This document shows positions 26,176-35,059 of a stretch of 64,000 bases of DNA, piece by piece. The notes beneath the pieces are model-generated. The model worked only from the letters and a program-made list of their open reading frames with translations, made no database searches and was not told where the DNA came from. The DNA is from Acidobacteriota bacterium. GTDB taxonomy: Bacteria; Acidobacteriota; Blastocatellia; Pyrinomonadales; Pyrinomonadaceae. The stretch lies in NCBI GenBank assembly GCA_025463125.1, contig JAOAPX010000074.1, positions 1 to 64,000 on the forward strand, read 5' to 3'. Position numbers and translations under genes: made by a program. Position 1 is the stretch's first letter, and every line of letters begins with the position of its first letter.

Positions 26176-27003
26176 ATGTCTCGCTGCCGACTCTTTATGT
26201 TTTACGTGAAGTTTGCGACAATCACTATCGTGAAAATTTCCGCCGTCATCGTTGCTTTCAATGAAGAAGAAAAAATAGCCGACGCCGTCAAATCCGTACA
26301 ATGGGCGGATGAGGTTTTAGTCGTCGATTCAGAAAGCTCGGACCGGACAAGAGAAATCGCCGAAAATCTAGGCGCGAAAGTGATCGTGCAAAAATGGCTC
26401 GGCTTTTCAAAACAAAAACAATTTGCCGCCGATTCGGCTCGATATGATTGGATTTTAAGCCTCGACGCCGACGAAAGAGTTTCCGAGCGGCTTTTACTGG
26501 AAATAGAAAAAATCAAAAATCTTCCTGCCGGCGAAGTCGCCGACGGTTACCGCATCTCGCGTCTTAATTTTTATATGAATCGCCCGATCCGTCATTGCGG
26601 CTGGTATCCCGATTGGCAGATGCGTTTTTTCAACCGCGCGAAAGGAAAATGGAGCGACAGCCTGATTCACGAATCTTTTCGGCTGCGGCAGGACGCGAAA
26701 ACATCCAGATTAAAAGCCGATATTCTGCATTTAAGCGTCGAAAACGCGGCTCATCACCACAAGATGATCGGCGAAAGATACGCGCCTTTAGCCGCCCGCC
26801 AGATGTTCGAGCGCGGAAAAAAAACTTCCGTTTTGAAAGTGATGACCGCCGGATTCACCGCTTTTTTTCAAACTTATTTCGTTAAAGCGGGATTTCTCGA
26901 CGGCTTTCCGGGATTTTGCATCTCGCGCTTTGCCGCTCATCACGCCTTTCTCAAACATCTTTTATTGTGGGAGTTACAAAATAAAAACAAAGATCGGAAA
27001 TAA
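26176..27003 (+). CDS. Family 2 glycosyltransferase (WaaE/KdtX-like)
   Basis: Probable sugar transferase acting on LPS core or another envelope glycan. The GT-A nucleotide-binding core is VKISAVIVAFNEEEKIADAV, then VVDSESSDRT, with the metal-binding Asp motif in ILSLDADERVS (about residue 100). RPIRHCGWYPDWQMRFFNR and the helical C-terminus are typical of the beta-1,4-glucosyltransferase group. The first 18 residues are atypical; the true start may be GTG at 26230 (VKISAV). It is the only GT in the window, divergent from the VIT/VWA gene and followed by secreted-protein genes. Confidence 0.88.
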   Translation: MSRCRLFMFYVKFATITIVKISAVIVAFNEEEKIADAVKSVQWADEVLVVDSESSDRTREIAENLGAKVIVQKWLGFSKQKQFAADSARYDWILSLDADERVSERLLLEIEKIKNLPAGEVADGYRISRLNFYMNRPIRHCGWYPDWQMRFFNRAKGKWSDSLIHESFRLRQDAKTSRLKADILHLSVENAAHHHKMIGERYAPLAARQMFERGKKTSVLKVMTAGFTAFFQTYFVKAGFLDGFPGFCISRFAAHHAFLKHLLLWELQNKNKDRK

Positions 27004-27136
27004 CGCCGCTTTTTATTAATTACCCGCGCCGTCCCGCCTTTACAACCATTCAATTTTTCACGACATCAAACCTTTTGTTTTACGCCTGTTTCAGCTATAT
27101 TTTTTACTATCGCTTGGCTAAAGCGAAAATGAATTT

Positions 27137-27763
27137 ATGAAAAAGACTTTACCGATAATTTTCGCTTTTATAATATTTTCCACCGTTTCTTTCGGGCAAA
27201 AAGGCGTAGACCCGCAAACGCGGAGAATACGGCAGGAAAGCGTCAAAACCAACACCGGAAACAACGATAACGCGACGGCTCGCTCGTTTGATTGGGGAAA
27301 AGGCAAAACCAAAACCCGGGAAATGCTGGCGAATCCTTATCGTTTAAATTCACGGCGCGATGTTTTGATTGGAAATATCATTTCAACATTAAAGGAAAGA
27401 AAGATTTTAATTGATGATGCGGCATCGCGAACGAATGACGGGATCATCATCACGCAGCCGTTCGTCTTTGCAAAAGGCGCGGTTATTTCTCAAAACGAAA
27501 TAAATCGTTACGCCGTTTTGCAGGCTTCGGATACGACCTGGACGCGCGGGCAATACACTTTAACGATCGAAGTTCAGTCGATCGACGGCATTCAAAACAA
27601 CGTTTCCGTAACGGCTAAAGTCGAAGGACGTTCGGGCAACGGCTTGACGACCGAATGGACGACTTTGCAAAGCTCCGGAATCGCCGAAGATGAATTTTTA
27701 TCAAAACTGATCGAAACCGTCACGGGAAATTCGCCGGACGCGCCGCAGGTTATCAACCCGTAA
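27137..27763 (+). CDS. Secreted protein of unknown function
   Basis: A 208-residue exported protein with signal peptide at residues 1-20 (cleavage after VSFGQ). The next 50 residues are polar and basic. From about residue 70 a folded domain begins: RRDVLIGNIISTLKERKILI, then a strand-rich part (YTLTIEVQSIDGIQNNVSVTAK broken by turns) and an acidic C-terminal helix before a Pro-rich end. The helix-then-strands pattern loosely recalls the helix-grip domains of BamC-like lipoproteins, but there is no lipobox Cys, so no function is given. It lies 26 bases upstream of another secreted-protein gene. Confidence 0.75.
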   Translation: MKKTLPIIFAFIIFSTVSFGQKGVDPQTRRIRQESVKTNTGNNDNATARSFDWGKGKTKTREMLANPYRLNSRRDVLIGNIISTLKERKILIDDAASRTNDGIIITQPFVFAKGAVISQNEINRYAVLQASDTTWTRGQYTLTIEVQSIDGIQNNVSVTAKVEGRSGNGLTTEWTTLQSSGIAEDEFLSKLIETVTGNSPDAPQVINP

Positions 27764-27789
27764 GTTTTAAAATTTTTTCGCCGGATTTT

Positions 27790-28344
27790 ATGGTAAATAA
27801 ATTTTTAAAATACTTCTTTGCATTTGCCTTTCTCATTTTGACGGCAATCGGCGTCAGCGCGCAAAGCGATGCGAGCACTGCGAACGGGCGCGCGCCTGAA
27901 AAAGAAGATATACCGAAAAACATCAAGGAATCGCTGGTAAAACACAGGATCGAGAAAGAAAAGAAAGATCACGACGAAATGATCGAGCGCGGTGAAGAAG
28001 CTTTAAAGCTGTCTGAAGAGCTGGAAAAATCGGTTCGGGAGACAAATCGCCTGACTGCTCAGGATCAGGCAAAACTATCGCGCATTGAAAAAATCGTCAA
28101 AAAGATTCGTAGCGAATTAGGCGGCGATGATGACGGCGACGCGCTGCCCGTTGATAACGCGGAAAACAAAGAATTGATTGAAAAGCCTTCCGCTTTAACG
28201 ACTGCCGTAAAACATCTGCAATCGACCGCGTCAAAGCTTCTCGATGAGTTGAAAAAGACCACGCGCTTTTCCGTTTCGGTCGTCGCTATTCAAAGTTCGA
28301 ATTCCGTTTTGAATGTCCTGAAATTCATCAGGTTTACAAAATAA
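27790..28344 (+). CDS. Secreted coiled-coil protein of unknown function
   Basis: A 184-residue protein with a signal peptide (residues 1-24, ending IGVSAQ). Residues about 40-110 are highly charged and helical (HRIEKEKKDHDEMIERGEE, ALKLSEELEKSVRETNRL), likely coiled coil, followed by an acidic Asp/Gly-rich turn and a second helical region (about 135-165). The C-terminus is less polar. It follows the previous gene by 26 bases and is probably cotranscribed with it. Not recognised as a known family. Confidence 0.72.
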   Translation: MVNKFLKYFFAFAFLILTAIGVSAQSDASTANGRAPEKEDIPKNIKESLVKHRIEKEKKDHDEMIERGEEALKLSEELEKSVRETNRLTAQDQAKLSRIEKIVKKIRSELGGDDDGDALPVDNAENKELIEKPSALTTAVKHLQSTASKLLDELKKTTRFSVSVVAIQSSNSVLNVLKFIRFTK

Positions 28345-28551
28345 AAGAAGTTAAAGGTTTATAGAAACTTGAGGCGGATTTTTTGCCGGATAAGCTGAAT
28401 AAAAAATTTACTTCGCGATTAATTCAATTTGTTTTGCGCGTTTCGCGGGAAATGAAATTTTATGACTCTTTAACCGGCATTTCCATCTAAAAAGGTGTTG
28501 TTTCAAAAGTCTTTTATTTCATTCGGATATTTCACCGGGCGGCTTATTTTT

Positions 28552-29454
28552 ATGGGAAATTTTCGGCTTTACCTCGCTGCGTTTTTTTGCCTTTTATTTT
28601 TTTCACACGCCGTTTTTGCTCAGGACGGCGAAGATGAAGTTATCAAAATCGATACTTCCCTGATTCTCGTCAACGCCACAATCACCGACGCCGACGGAAA
28701 ACCCGCAGCGGGATTAAAACGCGGGCAGTTTCGCATTTTCGAAGACGGAGCGGAACAGGAAATTTCCGTATTTGAAACGCAGGAAACTCCGTTTGCCGCC
28801 GTTATTCTGCTCGACACTTCCGGCAGTATGGAAGCTCGCGTCAGCCTTGCGCGCTCAGCCGCCATTAATTTTCTCGACGGGCTGCGCCCGGACGATTCCG
28901 CAGCAATTTATAATTTCGACACGAAAGTTTCGCTCGTACAGGATTTTTCGAACAGTCGAGATATTGCCGAAAAGGTTTTTGATTTAAAGGCTGCGGGATA
29001 TACGGCAATGAATGACGCGATATTTAAAGCCGCTCAGGAGCTTGGAAAACGCGCTGAAAAACGCAAAGCGATCATCGTTCTTTCCGACGGCGCGGATAAT
29101 CGAAGCGGGCGCTCGGCAGACAAAGCGCTGAAAGCCGCAAGCGCAGCTAACGCAACGATTTATACAGTCGATATGTCCGCTCTAGACACGGGCGGGAAAG
29201 AAAGAATGCAAAGTCAGGGCGCGCTTAAAAATTTCGCAGAGAAAACCGGCGGCGTTTTTATCCCGACGCCCGGCGGAAACGCTCTAAGAAATGCTTTCAC
29301 AAACATCGTCAAAGAACTCGGCGTTCAATACACTGTCGGTTACCAATCAACGAATACCAAAAAAGACGGCAAATGGCGGGCGATCGAAATAAAGGTTGCG
29401 CGTCCGAACTTAAATATCCGAACGCGAAAAGGCTATAACGCGCCTAAAAATTAA
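28552..29454 (+). CDS. Secreted VWFA-related domain protein
   Basis: A 300-residue exported protein of the VWFA-related type that is expanded in acidobacteria. ATG 28552 starts a signal peptide (NFRLYLAAFFCLLFFSHAVFA); an in-frame GTG lies 57 bases upstream but without signal-like sequence. A short strand-rich domain (VNATITDADGKPAAGLKRGQ, FRIFEDGAEQEIS) precedes the VWA domain with MIDAS motif LLDTSGSM (about 85), the Thr in YTAMNDAI and VLSDGADNRSG. The C-terminal QYTVGYQSTN and NIRTRKGY are typical endings of this family. Molecular role unknown. Confidence 0.92.
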   Translation: MGNFRLYLAAFFCLLFFSHAVFAQDGEDEVIKIDTSLILVNATITDADGKPAAGLKRGQFRIFEDGAEQEISVFETQETPFAAVILLDTSGSMEARVSLARSAAINFLDGLRPDDSAAIYNFDTKVSLVQDFSNSRDIAEKVFDLKAAGYTAMNDAIFKAAQELGKRAEKRKAIIVLSDGADNRSGRSADKALKAASAANATIYTVDMSALDTGGKERMQSQGALKNFAEKTGGVFIPTPGGNALRNAFTNIVKELGVQYTVGYQSTNTKKDGKWRAIEIKVARPNLNIRTRKGYNAPKN

Positions 29455-29513
29455 AACCTTAAAAATTAAAACTTTAATACCAGGCGAAAAAGCATTCGCC
29501 CGAAATCAAACCT

Positions 29514-30647
29514 TTAAAAACTCGTTTTATTTCTCGATTTATCTTTGTGCCTTTCAATTGCAAAAGTAATTAATGAATCGATCACCTCGGAGAATTTCAT
29601 TCCCGTTCCAGCCCACATTTTCGGAAAGCCGGAAGCATCGGTCAAACCGGGCAAAGTGTTGATTTCATTAACGAGCAGAGCGCCGGTTTTATTGACCAGA
29701 AAGAAATCGACGCGCGCCAGCCCGGAACCGTCAATCGCTTTGAAAGCCTTCACAGCCATCTGCCGGATTTTCCCGGCTAATTCGTCGGAAACCGGTGCCG
29801 GAACGACGAATTCGTTGTTTCCGGTTCCGGAGTATTTTTCCGTGTAATCGAGAAACTTCTTGCTGTCGTCGCGAATTATATATTCGCCGGGCAAACTGCC
29901 GCGCGGTTCGTCGTTTCCGATTACGGCGCATTCGATTTCGCGCATATCCAAGCCTTCTTCGATAACGATTTTACGATCGTATTCAGCGGCAAGCGCGATT
30001 GCCGCGCGCAGGGATTCATCGTCGGTCGCTTTGGAAACGCCGACTGACGAACCGAGATTCGCGGGTTTTACAAAACACGGGTAGCCTAATTGCGCGGCGG
30101 TTTGCCGAATTACGGCTTCGTTGTCGCGTTCCCATTCGCTGCGCAAAAACCATACGTATTTGCAGATCGGCAAACCGGCGTCGCGGAAAAGCGTTTTCAT
30201 CACGACTTTATCCATTCCGCACGACGACGCCAAAACTCCGCACCCGACATAAGGGATATCAGCCATTTCCAATAATCCCTGAATAGTTCCGTCTTCGCCG
30301 TAAGTGCCGTGCAAAACGGGAAAAACCACATCCAGCTCAGCCAGGCGGGTTTCGCCTTCCGAGGCTTGAAGCTTCGTCAGCCCTCGATAACGCGTGTCGC
30401 CGATCAAAGCAATGTCGCTTTTCGTGTAATCTTCGATATCATCCGACAAGTGATTTTGCGTTTCCTCCGCCAGCAATTTAACCGATTCAAAAGGGCTCAG
30501 CCAATTCCCTTCTTTTGAAATGGCGATCGGTAAAACTTCGTACTTTTCTTTGTCAATTTGTTCGATTACGGTTTTCGCCGAACGCACCGATACTTCGTGC
30601 TCACCGGAACGCCCGCCATAAATTACGCCGACTTTTGTTTTGCCCAT
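29514..30647 (-). CDS. ddl: D-alanine--D-alanine ligase
   Basis: Makes the D-Ala-D-Ala dipeptide for peptidoglycan precursors. The 377-residue ATP-grasp enzyme has the N-terminal VIYGGRSGEHEVS motif, LHGTYGEDGTIQGLLE (about residues 95-110), PCFVKPANLGSSVGVSK in the ATP-binding domain, and the metal-binding end LARVDFFLVN and VNEINTLPGLT. The length and motifs fit the VanA/DdlA branch with an omega-loop insertion. It is the last gene of a long minus-strand series, 82 bases after the arginase gene. The C-terminus is basic and polar (ERHKDKSRNKTSF). Confidence 0.97.
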   Translation of the reverse strand: MGKTKVGVIYGGRSGEHEVSVRSAKTVIEQIDKEKYEVLPIAISKEGNWLSPFESVKLLAEETQNHLSDDIEDYTKSDIALIGDTRYRGLTKLQASEGETRLAELDVVFPVLHGTYGEDGTIQGLLEMADIPYVGCGVLASSCGMDKVVMKTLFRDAGLPICKYVWFLRSEWERDNEAVIRQTAAQLGYPCFVKPANLGSSVGVSKATDDESLRAAIALAAEYDRKIVIEEGLDMREIECAVIGNDEPRGSLPGEYIIRDDSKKFLDYTEKYSGTGNNEFVVPAPVSDELAGKIRQMAVKAFKAIDGSGLARVDFFLVNKTGALLVNEINTLPGLTDASGFPKMWAGTGMKFSEVIDSLITFAIERHKDKSRNKTSF

Positions 30648-30729
30648 AAATTTTGGATTATTTTTGCAGTTGTATTAATTGGTATAAAAGAACTTTCTGC
30701 CTTTTTCAGGATTGGTTGCTACGTAGAAT

Positions 30730-31686
30730 TTATAAAATCGTTTTCCCGAGCGCGGAAAGAATTAATTCTCCGGCTAATTCGACCGTGATATTGCTTTGGT
30801 CGAGCATCGGGTTAACTTCGACAATTTCGAAAGCCCGCATTCCGCCGTGTTCCGCGATTATTTCGAGCGCGAGATGCGCTTCGCGGTAAGTCGTTCCGCC
30901 GCGAACAAGAGTTCCGGAACCGGGAGCAAAAGTCGGGTCGATCATATCGATATCGAAAGTTACGGCAAATCCGCCCGGCGCGCGCGAAGCGATTATTACG
31001 GCGTCTTTTACGCAGGCGAGCATTCCGCGACGGTCAATGTCGCTCATCGTAAAAAAGTTTTCGCGCAGTCCGAGTTCGTGAATCCGCTTCTGCTCGCCGT
31101 AATCCAAATCTCTCGCGCCGACGTGCGCGCAATACTGCGGTTTCAGCTTCGGCGCGAAACCTTCGATATTTACCAGTTCCTCTTTACCGTAACCGAGAAT
31201 TGCCGCAAGCGGCATACCGTGAATATTTCCCGTCGGCGAAGTTTCATGCGTATTTATATCGGCGTGCGCATCAAACCAGATCATACCGACATCGGTTTCC
31301 TGCTCGCGAAAAAACGAGGAGATGCCGGAAAATGTCCCGATCGCGATCGAATGATCGCCGCCTAAAATAACGGGAATCTCGCCGTTTCGCAAAATTTCTT
31401 TAACCGAATCAGCCATTAGCTGCCCGGCGATTGTCATTTCCGGCAAAAACCGCGGATTTTCGCAAACAGCCGCCGATCGATTCGGTCTCGAGATATTCAC
31501 GTCGCCGTAATCTTTTACTTCATAACCCAAATCGTGAATATGGTCGCAAAGATATTTGTCGCGAAATTTTGCAAGGCGCAGTACGGACGCGCCCAGTTCA
31601 TTTCCGGTTTTTCCGGCGCCGAAGCCGAGCGGGACGCCTAAAATTCCTACTTTTTTATCTTTACCCGGTTTGCCTGTAAAACTCAT
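30730..31686 (-). CDS. rocF: Arginase
   Basis: Hydrolyses arginine to ornithine and urea with a binuclear manganese centre. The start was set at ATG 31686, 13 bases after HPr and preceded by AGGA; upstream in-frame codons overlap the HPr gene. The metal-binding motifs are GGDHSIAIG (about residues 117-125), DAHADINT (about 143) and the TFDIDMIDP pair (about 242). SPTGNIHGMP is the substrate loop that distinguishes arginase from agmatinase. Its place directly after ptsH in the phosphotransfer cluster is notable and suggests shared expression. 318 residues, normal for the family. Confidence 0.94.
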   Translation of the reverse strand: MSFTGKPGKDKKVGILGVPLGFGAGKTGNELGASVLRLAKFRDKYLCDHIHDLGYEVKDYGDVNISRPNRSAAVCENPRFLPEMTIAGQLMADSVKEILRNGEIPVILGGDHSIAIGTFSGISSFFREQETDVGMIWFDAHADINTHETSPTGNIHGMPLAAILGYGKEELVNIEGFAPKLKPQYCAHVGARDLDYGEQKRIHELGLRENFFTMSDIDRRGMLACVKDAVIIASRAPGGFAVTFDIDMIDPTFAPGSGTLVRGGTTYREAHLALEIIAEHGGMRAFEIVEVNPMLDQSNITVELAGELILSALGKTIL

Positions 31687-31699
31687 AAATTTATCCTGG

Positions 31700-31972
31700 T
31701 TAAAGCTCGCCGAAACCGTTTGCGAAAAGGTCTGAGATCGCCTGCAATGCCGCCTGTTCATCGTCTCCGGCGACTTCGAGTTTTATCTCGGTTCCTTTGG
31801 AGGCGGCTAAGGTTAAAACGCTTAAAATCGATTTCGCATCGGAAAAAACCGCGTTATCTTCGCGAACGAGGCTGATCCGGCTTTTATACTTCGAAGCCAT
31901 TCTGACCAGCTGAGCTGCCGCGCGCGCGTGAAGCCCGAGCTGATTGATTATTTTCACCCTGGCTTCAAGCAT
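31700..31972 (-). CDS. ptsH: HPr phosphocarrier protein
   Basis: The 90-residue phosphocarrier of the PTS. His15 in QLGLHARAAAQ is the EI/EIIA phosphorylation site. Ser48 in DAKSILSVLTLAAS lies at the regulatory site phosphorylated by HPr kinase (equivalent to Ser46 of Bacillus HPr), and hprK is in the same cluster. It overlaps the EIIA gene by 8 bases, implying translational coupling. No EI gene (ptsI) and no sugar permease gene occur in the window, so a regulatory role is more likely than sugar uptake. Confidence 0.96.
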   Translation of the reverse strand: MLEARVKIINQLGLHARAAAQLVRMASKYKSRISLVREDNAVFSDAKSILSVLTLAASKGTEIKLEVAGDDEQAALQAISDLFANGFGEL

Positions 31973-32399
31973 CTTTTTTCAATTTTTGCGGCTCGAGCAG
32001 CGCGCCTGTGCGGTAAATCGACTGTTTGCCCTGTTCTTCGACTTCTTTTGCCATTTCCGTCAAAGTCGTTTCTTTATTTTGCGAAGCGAGTTTTATCACC
32101 ATCGGCAAATTAACGCCCGTCACGATCTCGACTTCATTTTCTTTAATGAACATCGCCGAAATATTGGTCGGCGTGCCGCCGAACATATCCGTGAGAAGCA
32201 GAACGCCGTTTCCGGAAGAAACCTTTTTGATCGCTCTTTGAATTTCAGCCTGTGCCAGCTCGACGTCATCGTGCCAGCCGATCGAAACCGCCGTGATATG
32301 CGATAAATTTCCGACAACCGTTTCAGCCGCCGCTAAAAGCTCATTGGCAACCTGTCCGTGTGAAACGACGACGCCGCCGATTTTTTTTATTTCACTCAT
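31965..32399 (-). CDS. PTS EIIA component, mannose family
   Basis: A 144-residue cytoplasmic phosphotransfer protein. The active His is in GVVVSHGQVANELL (about residue 14). LLLTDMFGGTPTN and VNLPMVIKLA are signatures of the EIIA-Man fold. ATG 32399 is preferred over the in-frame TTG at 32411 because an AGGAAAAT ribosome-binding site directly precedes it. It lies between rapZ (36 bases) and ptsH (overlap). Without EIIB/EIIC nearby it probably transmits the phosphorylation state of HPr to a regulatory target. Confidence 0.93.
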   Translation of the reverse strand: MSEIKKIGGVVVSHGQVANELLAAAETVVGNLSHITAVSIGWHDDVELAQAEIQRAIKKVSSGNGVLLLTDMFGGTPTNISAMFIKENEVEIVTGVNLPMVIKLASQNKETTLTEMAKEVEEQGKQSIYRTGALLEPQKLKKDA

Positions 32400-32435
32400 A
32401 TTTTCCTGCAAATCGTCTTTCTAAACCTGTTCCTT

Positions 32436-33332
32436 TTACTTTTGAACGTCGCGGTGAACGACGGAAATATCGTAATCTTTTTTCTTGATGCTTTTCCCGA
32501 TGCGATTTGCCACCATAACCGAACGATGCCGCCCGCCAGTGCAGCCGACGCCGATCGTTAAATAAGATTTTCCTTCCCGGCGATATAACGGCAAAAGATA
32601 GGCGAGCAAATCAACAAAACGACTGACCGTTTCCTGCACGTCTTCCTGTTTTTCCAGAAAATTGATAACCTCAGGATCGCTTCCGGGCAAATGCTTCAAA
32701 TTTTTATCGAAATAAGGATTCGGCAAATGTCGAACGTCGAAAAGCAGATCGACTTCGCGCGGAACCCCGTATTTATGCCCGAAACTGATTATCTGAACTT
32801 TAAGCGGCGAGCCTTCTCCGGACGCGCCGAATTTCTGCACGATCAATCGCCGCAAAGTGTGAACCGTATGTTCCGAGCTGTCAATAATCAAGTCCGACGT
32901 TTCTCGCACCTTTTCCAGTGCCGCTTTTTCGGCGCGAATGGCTGAGAGCAAACCGTCGCCCGTATCTGCCGGGTGCGGGCGGCGCGTTTCCGAAAAACGC
33001 CGCTGCAAAACATCGTCGGAAGCTTCGAAAAACATCACGAACGGAGGCAGAATTTCCTCGCGCAACTTGTTTAACTCTTCGGGAAACTCCGATAAAAAAT
33101 GTCGCTCGCGAATATTGATGACCAGCGCGGCTTTTTCAATCGCAACGACTTCTTCCTTGTTCGGAACGAGCAGCCGCGAAAAAGTGGAAAGCATCGTCAA
33201 AGGCAGATTATCCACGCAGAAATAGCCTAAATCTTCAAAGGCTTTCATCGCCGAGCTCATCCCCGAGCCGCTTAATCCAGTTATGATTATAAAATTTGGG
33301 AAGTCTTTCCTGTTTTGTTTGCCGGTCGCCAT
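32436..33332 (-). CDS. rapZ: RapZ/YvcJ family nucleotide-binding RNase adapter
   Basis: A 298-residue RapZ-family protein; in Enterobacteria RapZ guides a small RNA to RNase E, and in Bacillus YvcJ is a GTP/ATP-binding protein. The N-terminal P-loop region is ITGLSGSGMSSAMKAFEDLG: the Walker A lysine is replaced by Met (codon ATG at about 33258). The C-terminal signatures VQIISFGHKYGVPREVDLLFD, DVRHLPNPY and IGVGCTGGRHRSV are intact. The gene sits between hprK and EIIA-Man as in many Gram-negative rpoN clusters. The Lys loss may abolish nucleotide hydrolysis but leave the C-terminal RNA/phosphate-binding function. Confidence 0.95.
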   Translation of the reverse strand: MATGKQNRKDFPNFIIITGLSGSGMSSAMKAFEDLGYFCVDNLPLTMLSTFSRLLVPNKEEVVAIEKAALVINIRERHFLSEFPEELNKLREEILPPFVMFFEASDDVLQRRFSETRRPHPADTGDGLLSAIRAEKAALEKVRETSDLIIDSSEHTVHTLRRLIVQKFGASGEGSPLKVQIISFGHKYGVPREVDLLFDVRHLPNPYFDKNLKHLPGSDPEVINFLEKQEDVQETVSRFVDLLAYLLPLYRREGKSYLTIGVGCTGGRHRSVMVANRIGKSIKKKDYDISVVHRDVQK

Positions 33333-33434
33333 AAAAAAGGTGATTTATATTCTACATCAAATTTGTTGATATTGTTTAATAGAAATTTGAGGAAAAAACG
33401 GTAATTTTTATCTCGAATACCGAGTATCGAAAAA

Positions 33435-34394
33435 TCAACGGTTTTCGGTTAATTTCGCCGTGTGTTTCTCGATCAATTTACGAGCGGCGTCGTAGCCGAA
33501 ACCGCGCAGAAGGTGAACGCGAACCGCCGTTTCGACCAGAGTCGAAAGATTTCTTCCCGAGCTTACCGGCAAAACGACTTTCGGAAGCTGAACGCCGAAA
33601 ATCGTTTCCTCGCGCACATCAAGCCCGGTTCGTTCGATTTCTTCGACTTCGTTCCATCTTTTCAATTCTATGCAAAGCTCGATCGATTTGTATCTCGCGA
33701 TCGCTGAAACTCCGAACAAATCGCGAATATTCAGAATTCCGAGCCCGCGGATTTCTATATGCTCGTAAGTCAGCTCCGGAGAATGTCCTTCGAGCCGTTT
33801 GCCGACTTTTTTTATACAAACCGAATCGTCGGAAATAAGGCTGTGTCCGCGCGTAATCAAATCGAGCGCGCATTCGGATTTTCCGATGCCCGATTCGCCT
33901 TTTATCAAAACGCCGATGCCGTACATTCCGAGCAAAACCCCGTGAATAGTCACGTGCGGAGCCAGATTTTCCTGTAAACAATTTGTGACGAGATTTATAG
34001 CCTTCGAGCTGACGAGCGGCGTTTTCAGCAGCGGAAGATTTTTTTCGACGGCGATTTCCAGAAGCTCAGCCGGCGGTTCCAGATTTTTGGTTACCAGGAT
34101 ACAGCTGATTTTTTCAGCATCGAGATGATTGAGCGCTTCGTGTTTTTGTTCTTTATTTAATTGTCTTAAGTAGGCGATTTCGCTTTGCCCGACAATTTGA
34201 ACGCGACCTTTGTGAACGTAGTGAGAAAATCCCGCAAGCGCGAGACCGAGTTTTTGAATGCGTTCGGAATCTATGAATTTATCCGTTAAACCTTGATCGC
34301 CTGCCAGAACTACGAGATCGAGTTCGGCAGGCGCTTTTTCGACAAATTCCGCAACGGTTATCTGCGGCTTGTCGTTTTTGTTATTAATCGGCAT
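33435..34394 (-). CDS. hprK: HPr kinase/phosphorylase
   Basis: Phosphorylates and dephosphorylates HPr on its regulatory serine. The 319-residue protein has the N-terminal HprK domain (to about residue 130), His in IHGVLLGMYG, the P-loop KGESGIGKSECA (about 155-166), RGHSLISDD and the family signature EIRGLGILNIRDLFG (about 203). It follows hpf by 6 bases and precedes rapZ. Together with HPr Ser48 this gives a complete serine-phosphorylation branch, which in Gram-negative bacteria usually controls EIIA-dependent regulation rather than CcpA. Confidence 0.97.
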   Translation of the reverse strand: MPINNKNDKPQITVAEFVEKAPAELDLVVLAGDQGLTDKFIDSERIQKLGLALAGFSHYVHKGRVQIVGQSEIAYLRQLNKEQKHEALNHLDAEKISCILVTKNLEPPAELLEIAVEKNLPLLKTPLVSSKAINLVTNCLQENLAPHVTIHGVLLGMYGIGVLIKGESGIGKSECALDLITRGHSLISDDSVCIKKVGKRLEGHSPELTYEHIEIRGLGILNIRDLFGVSAIARYKSIELCIELKRWNEVEEIERTGLDVREETIFGVQLPKVVLPVSSGRNLSTLVETAVRVHLLRGFGYDAARKLIEKHTAKLTENR

Positions 34395-34400
34395 CTGATT

Positions 34401-34931
34401 TTATGGCTGAATCAAACCGTAATTACCGTCTTTTCGCTTATAAATGACTGAAATCTTTTCATTATCGGCGTTACGAAACACGAGAAACTGGTTTTCTTCT
34501 TCATCGAGCCGCATTACCGCTTCTTCATCGGTTAAAGGCTTTACGGCGTATCTACGCGCGGAAACGATTCTCGGCGACGGCGGCGCGGGTTTTACTTCGC
34601 CGTTTGCGGGCGTGATCGTGCTTACTTTTTTCGCCCGGTGCGATTTGTCGATAATCTTGTTTTTTAATTTCAGCGCCTGTTTTTCGATTTTTGCGATCGT
34701 TTGCGTGAGCGATTGATACATATCGGAAACGCTCGAATTGGCGGTCAGTACATCATTGCGCCATTTTACTATAATCTCGGAACGGTGCCTGCCTCGTTCG
34801 ACTTCTATAATTACGTGCGCGTGCGCCGGTTTGCCGTCAAAAAGATGACTTATTCGTCCAAAATATTCTTCTACATGGGCGCGCAAAGCAGGTGTGACAT
34901 CAATATGTCTTCCCGTATACTCAAATTTCAT
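34401..34931 (-). CDS. hpf: Long-form ribosome hibernation promoting factor
   Basis: Binds the 30S decoding region and dimerises 70S ribosomes to 100S in starved cells. ATG 34931 is preferred: it follows a strong AGGGGGGAT ribosome-binding site and starts with MKFEYTGRHIDVTPALR; the frame is open 14 codons further upstream. The N-terminal S30AE domain (1-100) and the C-terminal dimerisation domain (RRYAVKPLTDEEAVMRLDEE, then FLVFRNADNEKISVIYKRKDG) are both present, the 176-residue long form. It follows rpoN by 128 bases, the usual rpoN-hpf order. Confidence 0.96.
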   Translation of the reverse strand: MKFEYTGRHIDVTPALRAHVEEYFGRISHLFDGKPAHAHVIIEVERGRHRSEIIVKWRNDVLTANSSVSDMYQSLTQTIAKIEKQALKLKNKIIDKSHRAKKVSTITPANGEVKPAPPSPRIVSARRYAVKPLTDEEAVMRLDEEENQFLVFRNADNEKISVIYKRKDGNYGLIQP

Positions 34932-35059
34932 AAAAATCCCCCCTAAGTTAGTTAATGATAAATCAAACCCCAAAATTTAAGGGATGAAGAAACAAAGCTG
35001 AGAGATGTTCAATTTCGACCGTTTACTCTTCGACTTCATTCTTCACCCCTTTTAAATTC

